Translations under genes and position numbers: made by a program
Source of the DNA: Candidatus Obscuribacter sp.
GTDB lineage: Bacteria > Cyanobacteriota > Vampirovibrionia > Obscuribacterales > Obscuribacteraceae
Assembly: GCA_021772095.1 (NCBI GenBank)
Contig: JADYXR010000189.1
Location: 1 to 33,612 of the forward strand
Reading direction: 5' to 3'
DNA: 33,612 bases
Notes under the pieces: generated by a model
Database searches by the model: none
The model's input: the letters and a program-made list of their open reading frames with translations, nothing else
Told to the model about the DNA's origin: nothing
In this document: positions 1-8,457 of the stretch, one piece after another
How positions within the stretch are numbered: the stretch's first letter is position 1
How the letters are laid out: each line of letters starts with the position of its first letter

Positions 1-232
1 ACATACGCGATGCCGTCATGTGACCAAAGGTCGGAACGGAAACGACTTCTGACGCTTTGCCCTTGAACCCTTCGTTTTCGAGATGCTGCTTGGCTGCTTC
101 TTGCAGCGCGGTTGCAAGTTTTCCATCAAGTGTTTTTAAAACCTTGCCCGGATCTTCGCCTTTGAAAAGACCGACTACAACTATGTCTCCCTTGGTTTGG
201 GATAACGTGGTTTTAACTTGCTCGAAATTCAT
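1..232 (-). CDS. pepA: Leucyl aminopeptidase (M17), N-terminal part, cut by window edge
   Basis: This gene runs off the left edge, so only the first 77 codons are visible and no stop is seen. The ATG at 232-230 is preceded by an AGGA ribosome-binding site about 10 nt upstream. The translation begins MNFEQVKTTLSQTKGDIVVV and continues with a GLFKGED stretch, a helical KLATALQEA segment and FKGKASE, then PTFGHMTASR. This order matches the N-terminal regulatory domain of M17 leucyl aminopeptidases, in which a hydrophobic beta strand is followed by a 'GDFKGKxGE' stretch and then the 'VLLVGLG' strand, which falls just outside the window. Family members are cytosolic hexameric metallopeptidases that remove N-terminal residues from peptides. 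The catalytic domain is not visible here, so the call rests on the N-terminal domain alone. Confidence 0.75.
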   Translation of the reverse strand, partial: MNFEQVKTTLSQTKGDIVVVGLFKGEDPGKVLKTLDGKLATALQEAAKQHLENEGFKGKASEVVSVPTFGHMTASRM

Positions 233-407
233 CTCTAAGATTCCTGCTGGCTATTTTGAGTTTGACCAAAACGATATTTTATCCCATGGGGGACGCAAAC
301 TGCGCTTCTCTCAGTGACTGATTTCGACTCTGTGACGCGAAGGCGGTTCGCAGCAAGCTAAAAGCAACGCTGACGAAGCACGCAGACTAAGTACGCATCA
401 ACCGGCG

Positions 408-451
408 GGCTGGCGACAGCCGGCATCAAGTAACAGCAGCCATCAAGTAAC
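408..451. repeat. Small hairpin and 11-bp direct repeat between pepA and the DUF4388 gene
   Basis: The 259-nt gap 233-491 holds no gene. It contains a 5-bp hairpin, GGCTG (408-412) and CAGCC (417-421), closed by a GCGA tetraloop. Next to it an 11-bp direct repeat, CATCAAGTAAC, occurs at 424-434 and 441-451. No T-run follows the hairpin on either strand, so I do not call it a terminator. Function is unknown. Confidence 0.35.
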
Positions 452-491
452 CACTGACATCACGGACGTCGGAGGGCTGGACGAGAGCCGA

Positions 492-2426
492 TTAGCCGCG
501 ATGCGTGTCAATTATTCGCGTCACAATTTCGTCGATCACTGTAGGATCGCTCTGACGGCGGCAGTAAGCCAGATACGCTTCCATCCAGCGCCGCAGTTCG
601 AGCAGCACGGCAGAAACCGGTGCACCTGAGCGTTTTACCTGACTGAGGTTAACGGAAACCCGCCCCTCGTGATCGATATGAAAGCGATTGGACGCCGGCG
701 AATCGCCATGCACATAATGCAAGCTCGCTTCCAAAATGCTGCGGTTGTCATCGCGTCCGATTACATCCTGAATCTCCGCTGTGATTTTCTGAAAAACAGT
801 AAGCGGCCGAAACAAGCTCGCTTGCTGGACTGTGACTAGTTTCTGTTCAATCATCATTTGAATCGCTTTCATGATCATGTGCCCGGGCCACGATTCGTAT
901 GAAGTGATTACCTCGTCGATGGTGGAAAGACCGTCGATTAGCTGCACCAATTCCAAAATTTTGACTTTGTCACTTTCAGTAGGCACTGTCTCGTCGATGT
1001 AAATAACTTTCTTCTCGAATGTCTTTTGCCACAGCGTTTCGAAGTTCCAGACTCGCTCTAGAATGGTGTTTCGACCCGATGGCAACTTGCCGAGAATTTG
1101 GTTTACCTGATCCTGAGCCAGAGCTGAGTCGAGCAGAAGTCTGTCGAGTGACGGCAGAAGAACGCAGGTTTCATCGAGTTCTGTCGTTGTCGCTTTGTCT
1201 TTGAAAACAAAAATCCCTTCCGACCAGTCCACAAGAAATTCAGTCATGGCCTCGACTCCGACAAGCCGATTCATCTTGGCGTGGGTTGGTTTTCCCAATG
1301 CAAAAGATACGCTGCAGGACTTATCTCTGTTTTCCACAGTCAACAAACCGGTCTTCTTCGCTGTTGAAAGTGATTGCAACAATCCGGCGGTGTCGATGGC
1401 GCCAAGGCTGCCGATCATTGAATCCCGCATGGAATCTGAATTTATTGCTCGTTCTTTTCCGGAAGCGTCTTTGGTGCGCTCAGCATTGTAGCCACCATAC
1501 AAGTACTGATCGTCAAGTAGAACTTCGAGTTCTCGAGTGCTCAAGAAACCCTGACGGATAGCCAGTAATCCAAGATATGTTTTTTGTTGTTTGCCCCAGC
1601 CTTCTTCTTCCTGCTTCTCCAACAACTCTTGTAACTGAGACTCATTGAGGATTCCGGCTGCCACCAGGTAGCGACCCAAACGGAATCGTTTGCGGTTGTG
1701 ATAACAGTTGGAGAGAAATTGCACGCGCGCGAAGATCGGGTAAATGAAGCGCTGCGACTCCATCTCCTGAAGTATGCGGAGCGTTTCGTCAGCGGGAAGT
1801 TGGCTGCGCGCTTCTAATGTTCGCACGATCGATTCCACTGAAGAATAATCGTCGACCAGCTGTAGCACCCAGTTTTGTGGTGCCGGCAAAGTGAAGTCGC
1901 TCTTCACTTCTTTGCCTTCTTGCCTCGCGACTGGAACCGAGTTGTAGAGAATGTGCGTGGCAAGAGTGCTGCCGCCTCCGCGCAATCGCCTGCGGTCGAT
2001 TCCCGACACGGTCGCACATACGTAATCGGCTAACAGCGGGTGTCTTGCGAAGATTCCAAATGGGCTGTCGTAAACATTCAAAGTCAACGCACCGGACGTA
2101 TCGTCTTTCGACAACGTGATCGCACCATCCGCTTTGACAAATAGTAGAACGCCGGATGGCTTCAACAGCCGTTTTGCATATTGCGAAAATTTTGCCAGTG
2201 CATCTAGAGGAATCGAAAACCCGGTTTGCATCAAATCAATGATCAAACCATCAACAGATTTTCCCGCCTCGACCAATCTGTCGAGCTGCGCAAAAAGATT
2301 CTCTCTATACGAGTACGTCAGAAAAGTCTGGGCGGCACCGAAATAACCTCTCTCGTCGAGGGTCAAATCTCGGTCCGTTTCCAGTTTGCGTCCTTGTAAG
2401 TCGCTGTTTGAGGTAGGACGACGCAA
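492..2426 (-). CDS. DUF4388-domain signalling protein with MshEN/GspE-N-like module
   Basis: This is a 644-residue protein with no signal peptide or membrane helix. An N-terminal alpha/beta region (about 58-105) has alternating hydrophobic strands resembling a STAS or receiver fold, but no diagnostic motif. Residues 248-306 (RLGRYLVAAGILNESQLQ, later a GFLSTREL stretch) look like the GspE-N/MshEN module, which in other proteins binds nucleotides or c-di-GMP. Residues 337-440 (GSLGAIDTAGLLQSL, KKTGLLTVE, the FALGKPTHA strand) match DUF4388, the domain found in PatA-type and other gliding or signalling regulators. The C-terminal 200 residues are helical and unassigned. The start is TTG at 2426-2424 with AAAGG 9 nt upstream; an in-frame TAG lies further upstream and the next Met is residue 66, so TTG is the best choice. 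The exact role is unknown; a cytosolic scaffold or effector is inferred. Confidence 0.7.
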   Translation of the reverse strand: MRRPTSNSDLQGRKLETDRDLTLDERGYFGAAQTFLTYSYRENLFAQLDRLVEAGKSVDGLIIDLMQTGFSIPLDALAKFSQYAKRLLKPSGVLLFVKADGAITLSKDDTSGALTLNVYDSPFGIFARHPLLADYVCATVSGIDRRRLRGGGSTLATHILYNSVPVARQEGKEVKSDFTLPAPQNWVLQLVDDYSSVESIVRTLEARSQLPADETLRILQEMESQRFIYPIFARVQFLSNCYHNRKRFRLGRYLVAAGILNESQLQELLEKQEEEGWGKQQKTYLGLLAIRQGFLSTRELEVLLDDQYLYGGYNAERTKDASGKERAINSDSMRDSMIGSLGAIDTAGLLQSLSTAKKTGLLTVENRDKSCSVSFALGKPTHAKMNRLVGVEAMTEFLVDWSEGIFVFKDKATTTELDETCVLLPSLDRLLLDSALAQDQVNQILGKLPSGRNTILERVWNFETLWQKTFEKKVIYIDETVPTESDKVKILELVQLIDGLSTIDEVITSYESWPGHMIMKAIQMMIEQKLVTVQQASLFRPLTVFQKITAEIQDVIGRDDNRSILEASLHYVHGDSPASNRFHIDHEGRVSVNLSQVKRSGAPVSAVLLELRRWMEAYLAYCRRQSDPTVIDEIVTRIIDTHRG

Positions 2427-2538
2427 TTTACGGAACCTTTCTGTGTACTAATTTCAACCTTTAATATTCCCAGTTTGAGGACTAGTTCGATCTTATTTAT
2501 CAGGAACTAATCAATGATACCGGTGATATCAAAACATC

Positions 2539-3978
2539 TTAGTTTGACCTGGACGGCGTGGCGACCGGCGTCGTTGCTGGAATCGTTGCGTCGACCGGCG
2601 CTGCAGGAGGCGGCGGCGGTGCTCCAATCGGAGTGCCCATCAGGTTCTTGGTCATAGGATCAGGCGGAGCGATAAACACTCCTTTTATCAGGATATCTTT
2701 TTTGACTTTGCCGCATTCAAAAATCAAATCGTGTTTGTGGTTGGTGACCAGCCGATATCGGGTTCCACCGCCGATAGGCGCTGACATCGAAATCAGTTTG
2801 TAGGGCTCCTGCTTTCGTCCGACCAGACCGATGTATTTAGGAATGCTGACAAGAGCAGGATCGGCGATCCAGGCTTTGGCAAGATCCATGCGGCCGGAAC
2901 GCATACATTGAACGAATGATGTGACGATCTGAAGCGGCACGTCTTTACCGGCGCTGCCGGCAATTGCGAAGTGGCCGCCGACGAATTTCAGCACGATCTG
3001 ATAGGACGAAGATTTCGGTCGAGGCAGATTGCTGCCCGCTTTGCCCTCGACTTTAGGTTCTGTCGTGGTCGGGTCAGTGGCAGGAGCTTGTGCCGAAACC
3101 GACAGCACGAGGTCGTTGCCGCTAAAGCTGACATTGCCCGACATGGTTTGCAAGAAGTGCTGCGGAATCTGCGAGAACGGTTCTGACGTAGCCGACCAGG
3201 AATTGCCGCCCGGTCTGTACGCGCCCAGATAAACCAATCCGCTAATCCGGTCCAGCCCTGCCACAACGAGCAAGCTCGGACCTTCGACGCGAACGGTTTT
3301 TTGAATCACCTTGCGTCGGACCTTAATGGTTTCAGTTTTGGTAGTAAACGATCTGACGATTTTGGCAGCAGTAATATTGACCGAGTCAGGGATTGGAACG
3401 ATCAGAGCTTTGGCTGCCGGAGCGCCGTCGGCTGCCGCGCCGCCACCTGACTGAATTACAAGAGTATGGTTGTGCTGAATGCCGGGAAACGACCAAACTC
3501 TGGCTCCGCCAGCGTCTATCCCCCGAGCCTGAAGATCCTTGAGCGCACGATTTTGTTGAATCACGACAGCTGCAGGCACTTTCAACGTTCTGCCATCAGA
3601 CAAATAAACCCGGAAAGTCTCGATGAAATCCCTCCAGGTCGTGTCATCAGGCGACTGACGATAAGCTTGACCCTTGCCGTTGAGCGACTGCGAAGTCAGG
3701 CTCACCACCGGGGTTGCCGGAGCTGCTGACGGTGTGGCACTCGGAGCACTTTGCTGAGCCAGCGCCGTCGCCGCTAATTTAATTGTCGATTCGGCCGCGG
3801 CACTGATCGCACCAGGCGCACAGTCAGGCAAGGCGACAAATTGCGCTTGCGACCGCGCCGGTTGATAACCGCAAAGACTGAGGCCAACCGTCACGGCAAG
3901 TAATCCGAATGCTATTGGTTTAGTTCTCAAAGCTCTCATAATGGCTTGTATGGCTGCCTCACTGATTTTTGGAATCAT
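2539..3978 (-). CDS. Exported protein of unknown function, proline-rich C-terminus
   Basis: I do not recognise this protein. It has 479 residues if it starts at ATG 3978, or 466 if it starts at the second Met (residue 14); the second start gives a cleaner signal peptide (MRALRTKPIAFGLLAVTVGL, then a small-residue cleavage region near ARSQA). A Cys sits in an imperfect lipobox-like LSLC, so a lipoprotein is possible but weak. The mature chain begins with an Ala/Pro/Ser-rich linker and contains a short globular part around DFIETFRVYLSDGRTLKVP. It then has mixed beta segments and ends in a Pro/Ala/Thr tail with seven consecutive prolines. No Shine-Dalgarno clearly decides between the starts. It is divergently oriented to the LysM gene, with 193 nt between them, so the two may share a regulatory region. 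It is probably located in the periplasm or at the cell surface. Confidence 0.6.
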   Translation of the reverse strand: MIPKISEAAIQAIMRALRTKPIAFGLLAVTVGLSLCGYQPARSQAQFVALPDCAPGAISAAAESTIKLAATALAQQSAPSATPSAAPATPVVSLTSQSLNGKGQAYRQSPDDTTWRDFIETFRVYLSDGRTLKVPAAVVIQQNRALKDLQARGIDAGGARVWSFPGIQHNHTLVIQSGGGAAADGAPAAKALIVPIPDSVNITAAKIVRSFTTKTETIKVRRKVIQKTVRVEGPSLLVVAGLDRISGLVYLGAYRPGGNSWSATSEPFSQIPQHFLQTMSGNVSFSGNDLVLSVSAQAPATDPTTTEPKVEGKAGSNLPRPKSSSYQIVLKFVGGHFAIAGSAGKDVPLQIVTSFVQCMRSGRMDLAKAWIADPALVSIPKYIGLVGRKQEPYKLISMSAPIGGGTRYRLVTNHKHDLIFECGKVKKDILIKGVFIAPPDPMTKNLMGTPIGAPPPPPAAPVDATIPATTPVATPSRSN

Positions 3979-4171
3979 TCGCCATGTTAACAGGTTGGTT
4001 CCGAGCCTTCTCTAAAAAACAAAATATCGAAATTCCGTAAAACCTGGTTCTCAAGAGCGTGTTAGTCCCATAAACACCCCGTTACACATGGGAATTCCAC
4101 CATTGGCTCCCGGGGTATTGGAGGCTACATTAACAGTGGATTCTAAAGGGATGTGCAGGTAACGCGGACTT

Positions 4172-6916
4172 ATGACATTTAGACCCACAGATACAGCGAT
4201 CACCCCCGGCGCCGATGCCGGTGCTTCCGCTTTGTCGAACAACGGGATGTCCGGGCTCTCCGCAGAGTTTCACGGCACCGACCTCTCCCACGCCTCGCAG
4301 GCTTTCCAAGCCGGAACCGGCGATGGTGGAGCTTTCGCCTCCAAAGCACTCCAGGGTTTAGATATCTCAGGTATATCCGGCGCCGCCGCCAGTCCACTGG
4401 CGGGAACCGAAGCTGCAGCCTTCATGCCTGCTACTCCGGGTTCCGAAGCCTCGCTTCTGGCAGCCGCCAACGATCCTATGTCTCCATTGATTCAATTGAT
4501 CATGAAGCTTCCTGGTGCCATGGGAATCGTCAGTTCGTTCTTCGAGTTCCTTTCCAACTTCTTCCTCAACCCGACCACGTTCCTGGATTTCTTGAATCCA
4601 ATGAATCTGGCTAACAGTGCCGCAGCCGCCTTCTCGAATCTGGCAACCAACGCGCCTGCGTTCAGTCTTTCCATCCTGCCGGCGAACGCGCCGATTTTGA
4701 GCTCGCTCAACGGCATGGCTCAACCGATGTTCTCGTCAGATCTCTTGTCAGCAAAATTGAATATGTCGCTCGGCAATTCGTCGGCATACAGCGCTCTGGC
4801 AAAACCAAGCATTGATGTTTTGCCCGGCGGACATTCCTTTAATGTAGGTGGCGAACTTTCAGCTCAAACCGCAGTGTTCGACACAGGCGCAGCAAACGGC
4901 ATTTCGGTTCCGCAAGGTCACCTCTCTGGTCCAAGCCTGACTGACGTTGGTTCTTCCAACCATGTCGCCGGCAACACCAGATTGTTCTCGGACAGAATGA
5001 GCGGCGGGTCATCCTTTAATAGTATGAATCTGGCTGCCAAAACTCCCGCACCTTACGGCACCCCGTCAACCGGCACCACCTCTGGTGTTGGCATGAATTC
5101 AATTTCTCAAGGACTAAACCATGGATCGGCAGCTGGTGGATTCCATCAACCAGCGGGAAGCTTCGTCAGCAATGCACGTTTCGAAGGCGCTCCCAACCTC
5201 GGTCAGATGAAACAAAGTTTTGCTCCACAGACCGGACACGATGTCGGCTACAACATGGGAGCAAACGGCTCGCAAGATGTAGGCTTCAACGGAACTGGTC
5301 AAGCAGGCGATGGATCGGGCGTTTCGTACGGACCATCCGGTTCTGTTGGCAGAGAGCTAGGCGCTGCCGGCGGTGGCAACAATATTATTGCCATGGATCA
5401 ACCAGTTCAATCTTTCCGTCCGACACTCAGTGGTGCCGATTCACAAATGCGTTCCGCTTTCCCTTCCGGTCAGCCTGCATCCGCGGCTTCCGGTGGTGGT
5501 GGTGACATGGGCGCTGCAACTGGTTTGAAAGCAAAACAATTAAGTCTGGATAGTGTTGCGGGCAATGCCGCAAAACCTGGCGCTCAAGTTTCGACCGGCA
5601 CCAGCCACGGTGCAGGCAAACTGGCCGCCTCACCGAAAGCAGCTCAACCTTCGATGTCCAAAGCTGATGCTCCAGTCGCCAAAGCCGCTGATGCGCCAGT
5701 TCATAAAGCATCTGAAGTTGCGCACAAAGCCGAAGCGCCTGCACACAAAGTTTCTCATAAGGCTGATGCACCTGCTCATAAAGCAGCACATGCAAAACCA
5801 CATCATATTGAAAGTTCAAAACAAATTGCTCAAGCTCCAAAAGCGGAAGTCGCCAATCAGCAACAACAGCCGGTTGACGGCGTCGATGCTGACGGAAATC
5901 CAGTTGCCGGCGAGAGCGCTAATGGCAATCTCGCCTCCGATGGCAGCACCGTGACTGATGGCACTCAAATCGCTCAAACTAACGATGCGGCAGCTTCGCA
6001 TTACACAGTTCAAAAGGGTGACAATCTCTGGACCATCGCTAAGAACAACCTCGGCGACGGCAGCAAATGGCAAGAGATTTATCAACTCAATCAAAATTCA
6101 ATCGGACAAAATCCTGATCTGATCTATCCAGGAACAGACATTCAGTTGCCTGGCGGAGCGCCTGAAATCGCGAACTCCGGAACCACCACGATGACGAATT
6201 ACACCGTCAAACCTGGCGACAATCTCTGGGATATTTCCGAAGAAGTTCTCGGTAAAGGTTCAAGATGGGGCGAACTGTACCAAGCCAATCAAGACTTGAT
6301 CGGTGCCAACCCACGTTTGATTCAACCTGGACAATCGCTCTCGATTCCTGGAGCTGACCCAGCCAGCGCCGGTGTCGCAAGTGCACCGGATCCAAACGCA
6401 ATGGGCGGAGTCGATCCAAGCGCCGCTGGTGCTCAAGGCGCACCTGCTGCTGCTCCACAAGAAATCAGCAGTGGCATAGATTCCGTGAAGAGTGCCGCTA
6501 CCGATTTGTCCGCACCAAACCCATACGCTCCAAATCCTTACGCACCACAAACCCAGGCTCCAGTAATGCCGCAAGCCGCAGCACCAGCCGCTGCGCCTGA
6601 GCAACTCTCGTACTTTGAACAGTCGATGAATGCAGCACAAGCACCAGCCTCGACACCAAGTTTCCATCCAACTGTTGCCCAAGCAAGTCGTGGTCTTCCA
6701 GTATTGCCGGCCAATAACACACCACTCGAAGTTGGTCCTGGAGCCGCCATGGCCGCCACTCCATCTTCAGTAGTCGAAGCCGGTAAAGCAGGTGCTTCGA
6801 TCGCTTCTTCCAACGGAGCCGCTGTAACCGCCGCTCAAGGAACCGCTTCCACGAAGGGCGTTGTCGCCACCGAAGCATTCGCTCACTTAAAAGATTTGTT
6901 CGGCAAAACTAAGTAG
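4172..6916 (+). CDS. Long low-complexity protein with two C-terminal-half LysM domains
   Basis: The protein has 914 residues and is mostly Gly/Ala/Ser/Asn-rich and probably disordered. A hydrophobic, Phe-rich block at about 109-165 could associate with membrane, but there is no N-terminal signal peptide. Residues 489-550 are a Lys/His/Ala/Pro-rich tract with repeated A-P-(A/V)-H-K units. Two LysM domains follow at about 610-660 and 676-726, each starting with YTV(Q/K)-x-GDNLW and ending in Y/QPG-x-x-(I/L)-x-(L/I)PG. LysM domains bind the N-acetylglucosamine backbone of peptidoglycan, so wall attachment is expected. The last 190 residues are again Ala/Pro-rich, with a tandem NPYAPNPYAP. The start is ATG 4172 with a weak AGG 13 nt upstream. 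No enzymatic domain is visible. The two LysM domains are close copies of each other, indicating duplication. Confidence 0.8.
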   Translation: MTFRPTDTAITPGADAGASALSNNGMSGLSAEFHGTDLSHASQAFQAGTGDGGAFASKALQGLDISGISGAAASPLAGTEAAAFMPATPGSEASLLAAANDPMSPLIQLIMKLPGAMGIVSSFFEFLSNFFLNPTTFLDFLNPMNLANSAAAAFSNLATNAPAFSLSILPANAPILSSLNGMAQPMFSSDLLSAKLNMSLGNSSAYSALAKPSIDVLPGGHSFNVGGELSAQTAVFDTGAANGISVPQGHLSGPSLTDVGSSNHVAGNTRLFSDRMSGGSSFNSMNLAAKTPAPYGTPSTGTTSGVGMNSISQGLNHGSAAGGFHQPAGSFVSNARFEGAPNLGQMKQSFAPQTGHDVGYNMGANGSQDVGFNGTGQAGDGSGVSYGPSGSVGRELGAAGGGNNIIAMDQPVQSFRPTLSGADSQMRSAFPSGQPASAASGGGGDMGAATGLKAKQLSLDSVAGNAAKPGAQVSTGTSHGAGKLAASPKAAQPSMSKADAPVAKAADAPVHKASEVAHKAEAPAHKVSHKADAPAHKAAHAKPHHIESSKQIAQAPKAEVANQQQQPVDGVDADGNPVAGESANGNLASDGSTVTDGTQIAQTNDAAASHYTVQKGDNLWTIAKNNLGDGSKWQEIYQLNQNSIGQNPDLIYPGTDIQLPGGAPEIANSGTTTMTNYTVKPGDNLWDISEEVLGKGSRWGELYQANQDLIGANPRLIQPGQSLSIPGADPASAGVASAPDPNAMGGVDPSAAGAQGAPAAAPQEISSGIDSVKSAATDLSAPNPYAPNPYAPQTQAPVMPQAAAPAAAPEQLSYFEQSMNAAQAPASTPSFHPTVAQASRGLPVLPANNTPLEVGPGAAMAATPSSVVEAGKAGASIASSNGAAVTAAQGTASTKGVVATEAFAHLKDLFGKTK

Positions 6917-6923
6917 TCTTTTT

Positions 6924-6945
6924 CTCAGTAGTTTTTTCTACTCAG
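6924..6945 (+). terminator. Possible weak terminator after the LysM gene
   Basis: CTCAGTAG (6924-6931) and CTACTCAG (6938-6945) form an 8-bp stem with one mismatch around a loop of six T, starting 7 nt after the stop codon. It is followed by a T-rich stretch (TCTTTGTCT) rather than a pure T-run, so it is a weak intrinsic terminator candidate at best. Confidence 0.35.
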
Positions 6946-7020
6946 TCTTTGTCTATCCGTGTGTTTGTGCCGGTTTGTTTGTAGTAAGGACTTCTGATGT
7001 TTGTCTATATCCGCACAATC

Positions 7021-7045
7021 AAAATTTTCGACGCAATATCGAAAA
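7021..7045 (-). terminator. Candidate intrinsic terminator for glycerate kinase
   Basis: Reading the minus strand, a perfect 7-bp stem TTTTCGA/TCGAAAA (7045-7039 and 7031-7025) with a 7-nt loop lies 13 nt after the glycerate kinase stop. It is followed at once by TTTT (7024-7021). The stem is AT-rich and therefore weak, but its position between two convergent genes fits. Confidence 0.4.
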
Positions 7046-7058
7046 AAATTTGTTCAAA

Positions 7059-8183
7059 TTAAACTTTTGAGCAGATTTTGACCGTGGCATCGCTGATGTC
7101 TTGCAACGAAGCATATCGTCCGGGCGGGGCGGCGGCGATTACTTGTTCGACGCCGTGCGCTGTCCAGTCGACGCCGTCTTCGATTTGACCGGCGATTATT
7201 CGAAAGCGTTTGCCGTATTGTATGCACATTCGAGCCAGTTGACCGGAGGCTTTGCCGCTTACGGATTGGCTGTCCAAGCAGCCCTCCGCGCTCAAAACTA
7301 TGTCGGATTGTTTGACGTCTTCTTCCAAATTTATAAGAGAAGAAATCCAATCAAAACCAGGAATGATTTCTGCGTTGAGCGCCAAAGCTAAACCAAACGG
7401 GACACCACCGGCGGCACCAGCTCCGTTCAAATGACGAGCTTGTTTTCCAGTGGTGCGTTCTAAAACATTTGCGAAATTCAGTAAACCCGCATCGAGTTCT
7501 TTGACATCCGCTGCTGATGCGCCTTTCTGTGGACCAAAAATATTAGCGGCACCGTTTTCTCCAAGCAAATGGTTGGTCACATCGGTAGCTACTTGTATTT
7601 GCAATTCGTGGTATCGTTCGAGTGCGGAAAGATCTACAGAGTGTATTGCATGCAGCCCGCGACCTCCTGGCGAAACCGGCTTGCCGTCTTTATCCAGAAG
7701 CAGCGCACCAAGCGCGGTGAGAATCCCTGTGCCACCATCAGTAGAGGCACTGCCACCCACGGCCAGAACGATGTTTCTAAATCCCTTTTGATAACAGTGC
7801 TCGATTAACTGCCCAACACCAAACGTGTGAGCATCAAGAGCTGCAAGTCGATCGGGCGCTATGTAAGCCAATCCGCACGCCGATGCAAGCTCTAAAACTG
7901 CGGCGAGGTCATTTTTGTTTTCAGTGCCGATGTGATGTTTCTTCAGCGTCAGCCAAATTGCGGTGACTGGCTCACCGATTGGTCCTTGCACAATCAGCGA
8001 GTTCAACTCGCCGCCGGTAGCGATCTGCAATGCTTCAATGGTGCCATCGCCACCATCGGCAATCGGGGACAGAGAAATTTTGTTGTCTAGCGAACATCGT
8101 CTGATACCATCGGCGATTGCGTGAGCGACCTGCGATGGCGAGAAAGAACCTTTGAAGGCCGATGGTGCAACTAGGTATTTCAG
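7059..8183 (-). CDS. garK: Glycerate kinase (GK-I type), apparent CTG start
   Basis: The enzyme phosphorylates D-glycerate with ATP to 2- or 3-phosphoglycerate, in the glyoxylate/glycerate route into glycolysis. Family features visible are the N-terminal KYLVAPSAFKGSFSPSQVA segment, PIADGGDGTIEAL, an AVGGSASTDGGTG loop, and a C-terminal AEGCLDSQSVSGKASGQLA. The recognisable N-terminus extends well upstream of the first ATG/GTG/TTG-type codon (TTG 8030). In frame, only a CTG at 8183-8181 precedes the conserved KYLVAP strand, before an upstream TAG. This CTG sits exactly where family members have their initiator Met, and GGGAG lies about 8 nt upstream. With this start the product is 374 residues, normal for the family. 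The alternatives are a sequencing error in the start codon or a truncated TTG-started protein, which would lack the essential N-terminal strand. It converges with the LysM gene. Confidence 0.85.
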   Translation of the reverse strand: MKYLVAPSAFKGSFSPSQVAHAIADGIRRCSLDNKISLSPIADGGDGTIEALQIATGGELNSLIVQGPIGEPVTAIWLTLKKHHIGTENKNDLAAVLELASACGLAYIAPDRLAALDAHTFGVGQLIEHCYQKGFRNIVLAVGGSASTDGGTGILTALGALLLDKDGKPVSPGGRGLHAIHSVDLSALERYHELQIQVATDVTNHLLGENGAANIFGPQKGASAADVKELDAGLLNFANVLERTTGKQARHLNGAGAAGGVPFGLALALNAEIIPGFDWISSLINLEEDVKQSDIVLSAEGCLDSQSVSGKASGQLARMCIQYGKRFRIIAGQIEDGVDWTAHGVEQVIAAAPPGRYASLQDISDATVKICSKV

Positions 8184-8360
8184 GGCGCTTGCTCCCGGAC
8201 CAAACGTCGTTAACTATAGCCGTTTTGCATGAAAATTTATCACCAAGTGCTTGAAACGTCTGCTATTACCGGGTTGACAGACTTATATAATTCGCTTTGA
8301 TGGTGCCGGCGGACGCGACGCCGTGACCCGAAAGGCGCATTTTTACTGAAATTTTCGTAT

Positions 8361-8366
8361 TATAAT
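8361..8366 (+). promoter_or_regulatory. Possible -10 element upstream of the unknown plus-strand gene
   Basis: A perfect TATAAT lies about 90 nt before the chosen start at 8458. The hexamer 17 nt upstream (CATTTT) is a poor -35, so this is tentative. Between it and the gene, CACTC (8372-8376) and GAGTG (8388-8392) form a 5-bp inverted repeat. Confidence 0.3.
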
Positions 8367-8457
8367 CGGACACACTCTGGTTTATTCGAGTGCCTCCTGG
8401 GGTAAAATTTAAGTTGAAATGGAATTGACTTTTTACTGCGTTCGCGGGGATCTTCTT

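Noticed and set aside
408..421. Hairpin with GNRA tetraloop as terminator of the first DUF4388 gene
   Set aside because: The stem is only 5 bp and no T-run follows on the minus strand.
5427..6878. Several open frames of 80-140 codons on the minus strand inside the LysM gene
   Set aside because: They are mirror frames of the Ala/Gln/Pro-rich coding sequence; their Arg/Leu/Trp-rich translations are typical artefacts.
8274..8291. TTGACA followed by TATAAT upstream of the unknown plus-strand gene
   Set aside because: The two hexamers are only 6 nt apart, so they cannot be the -35 and -10 of one sigma-70 promoter.
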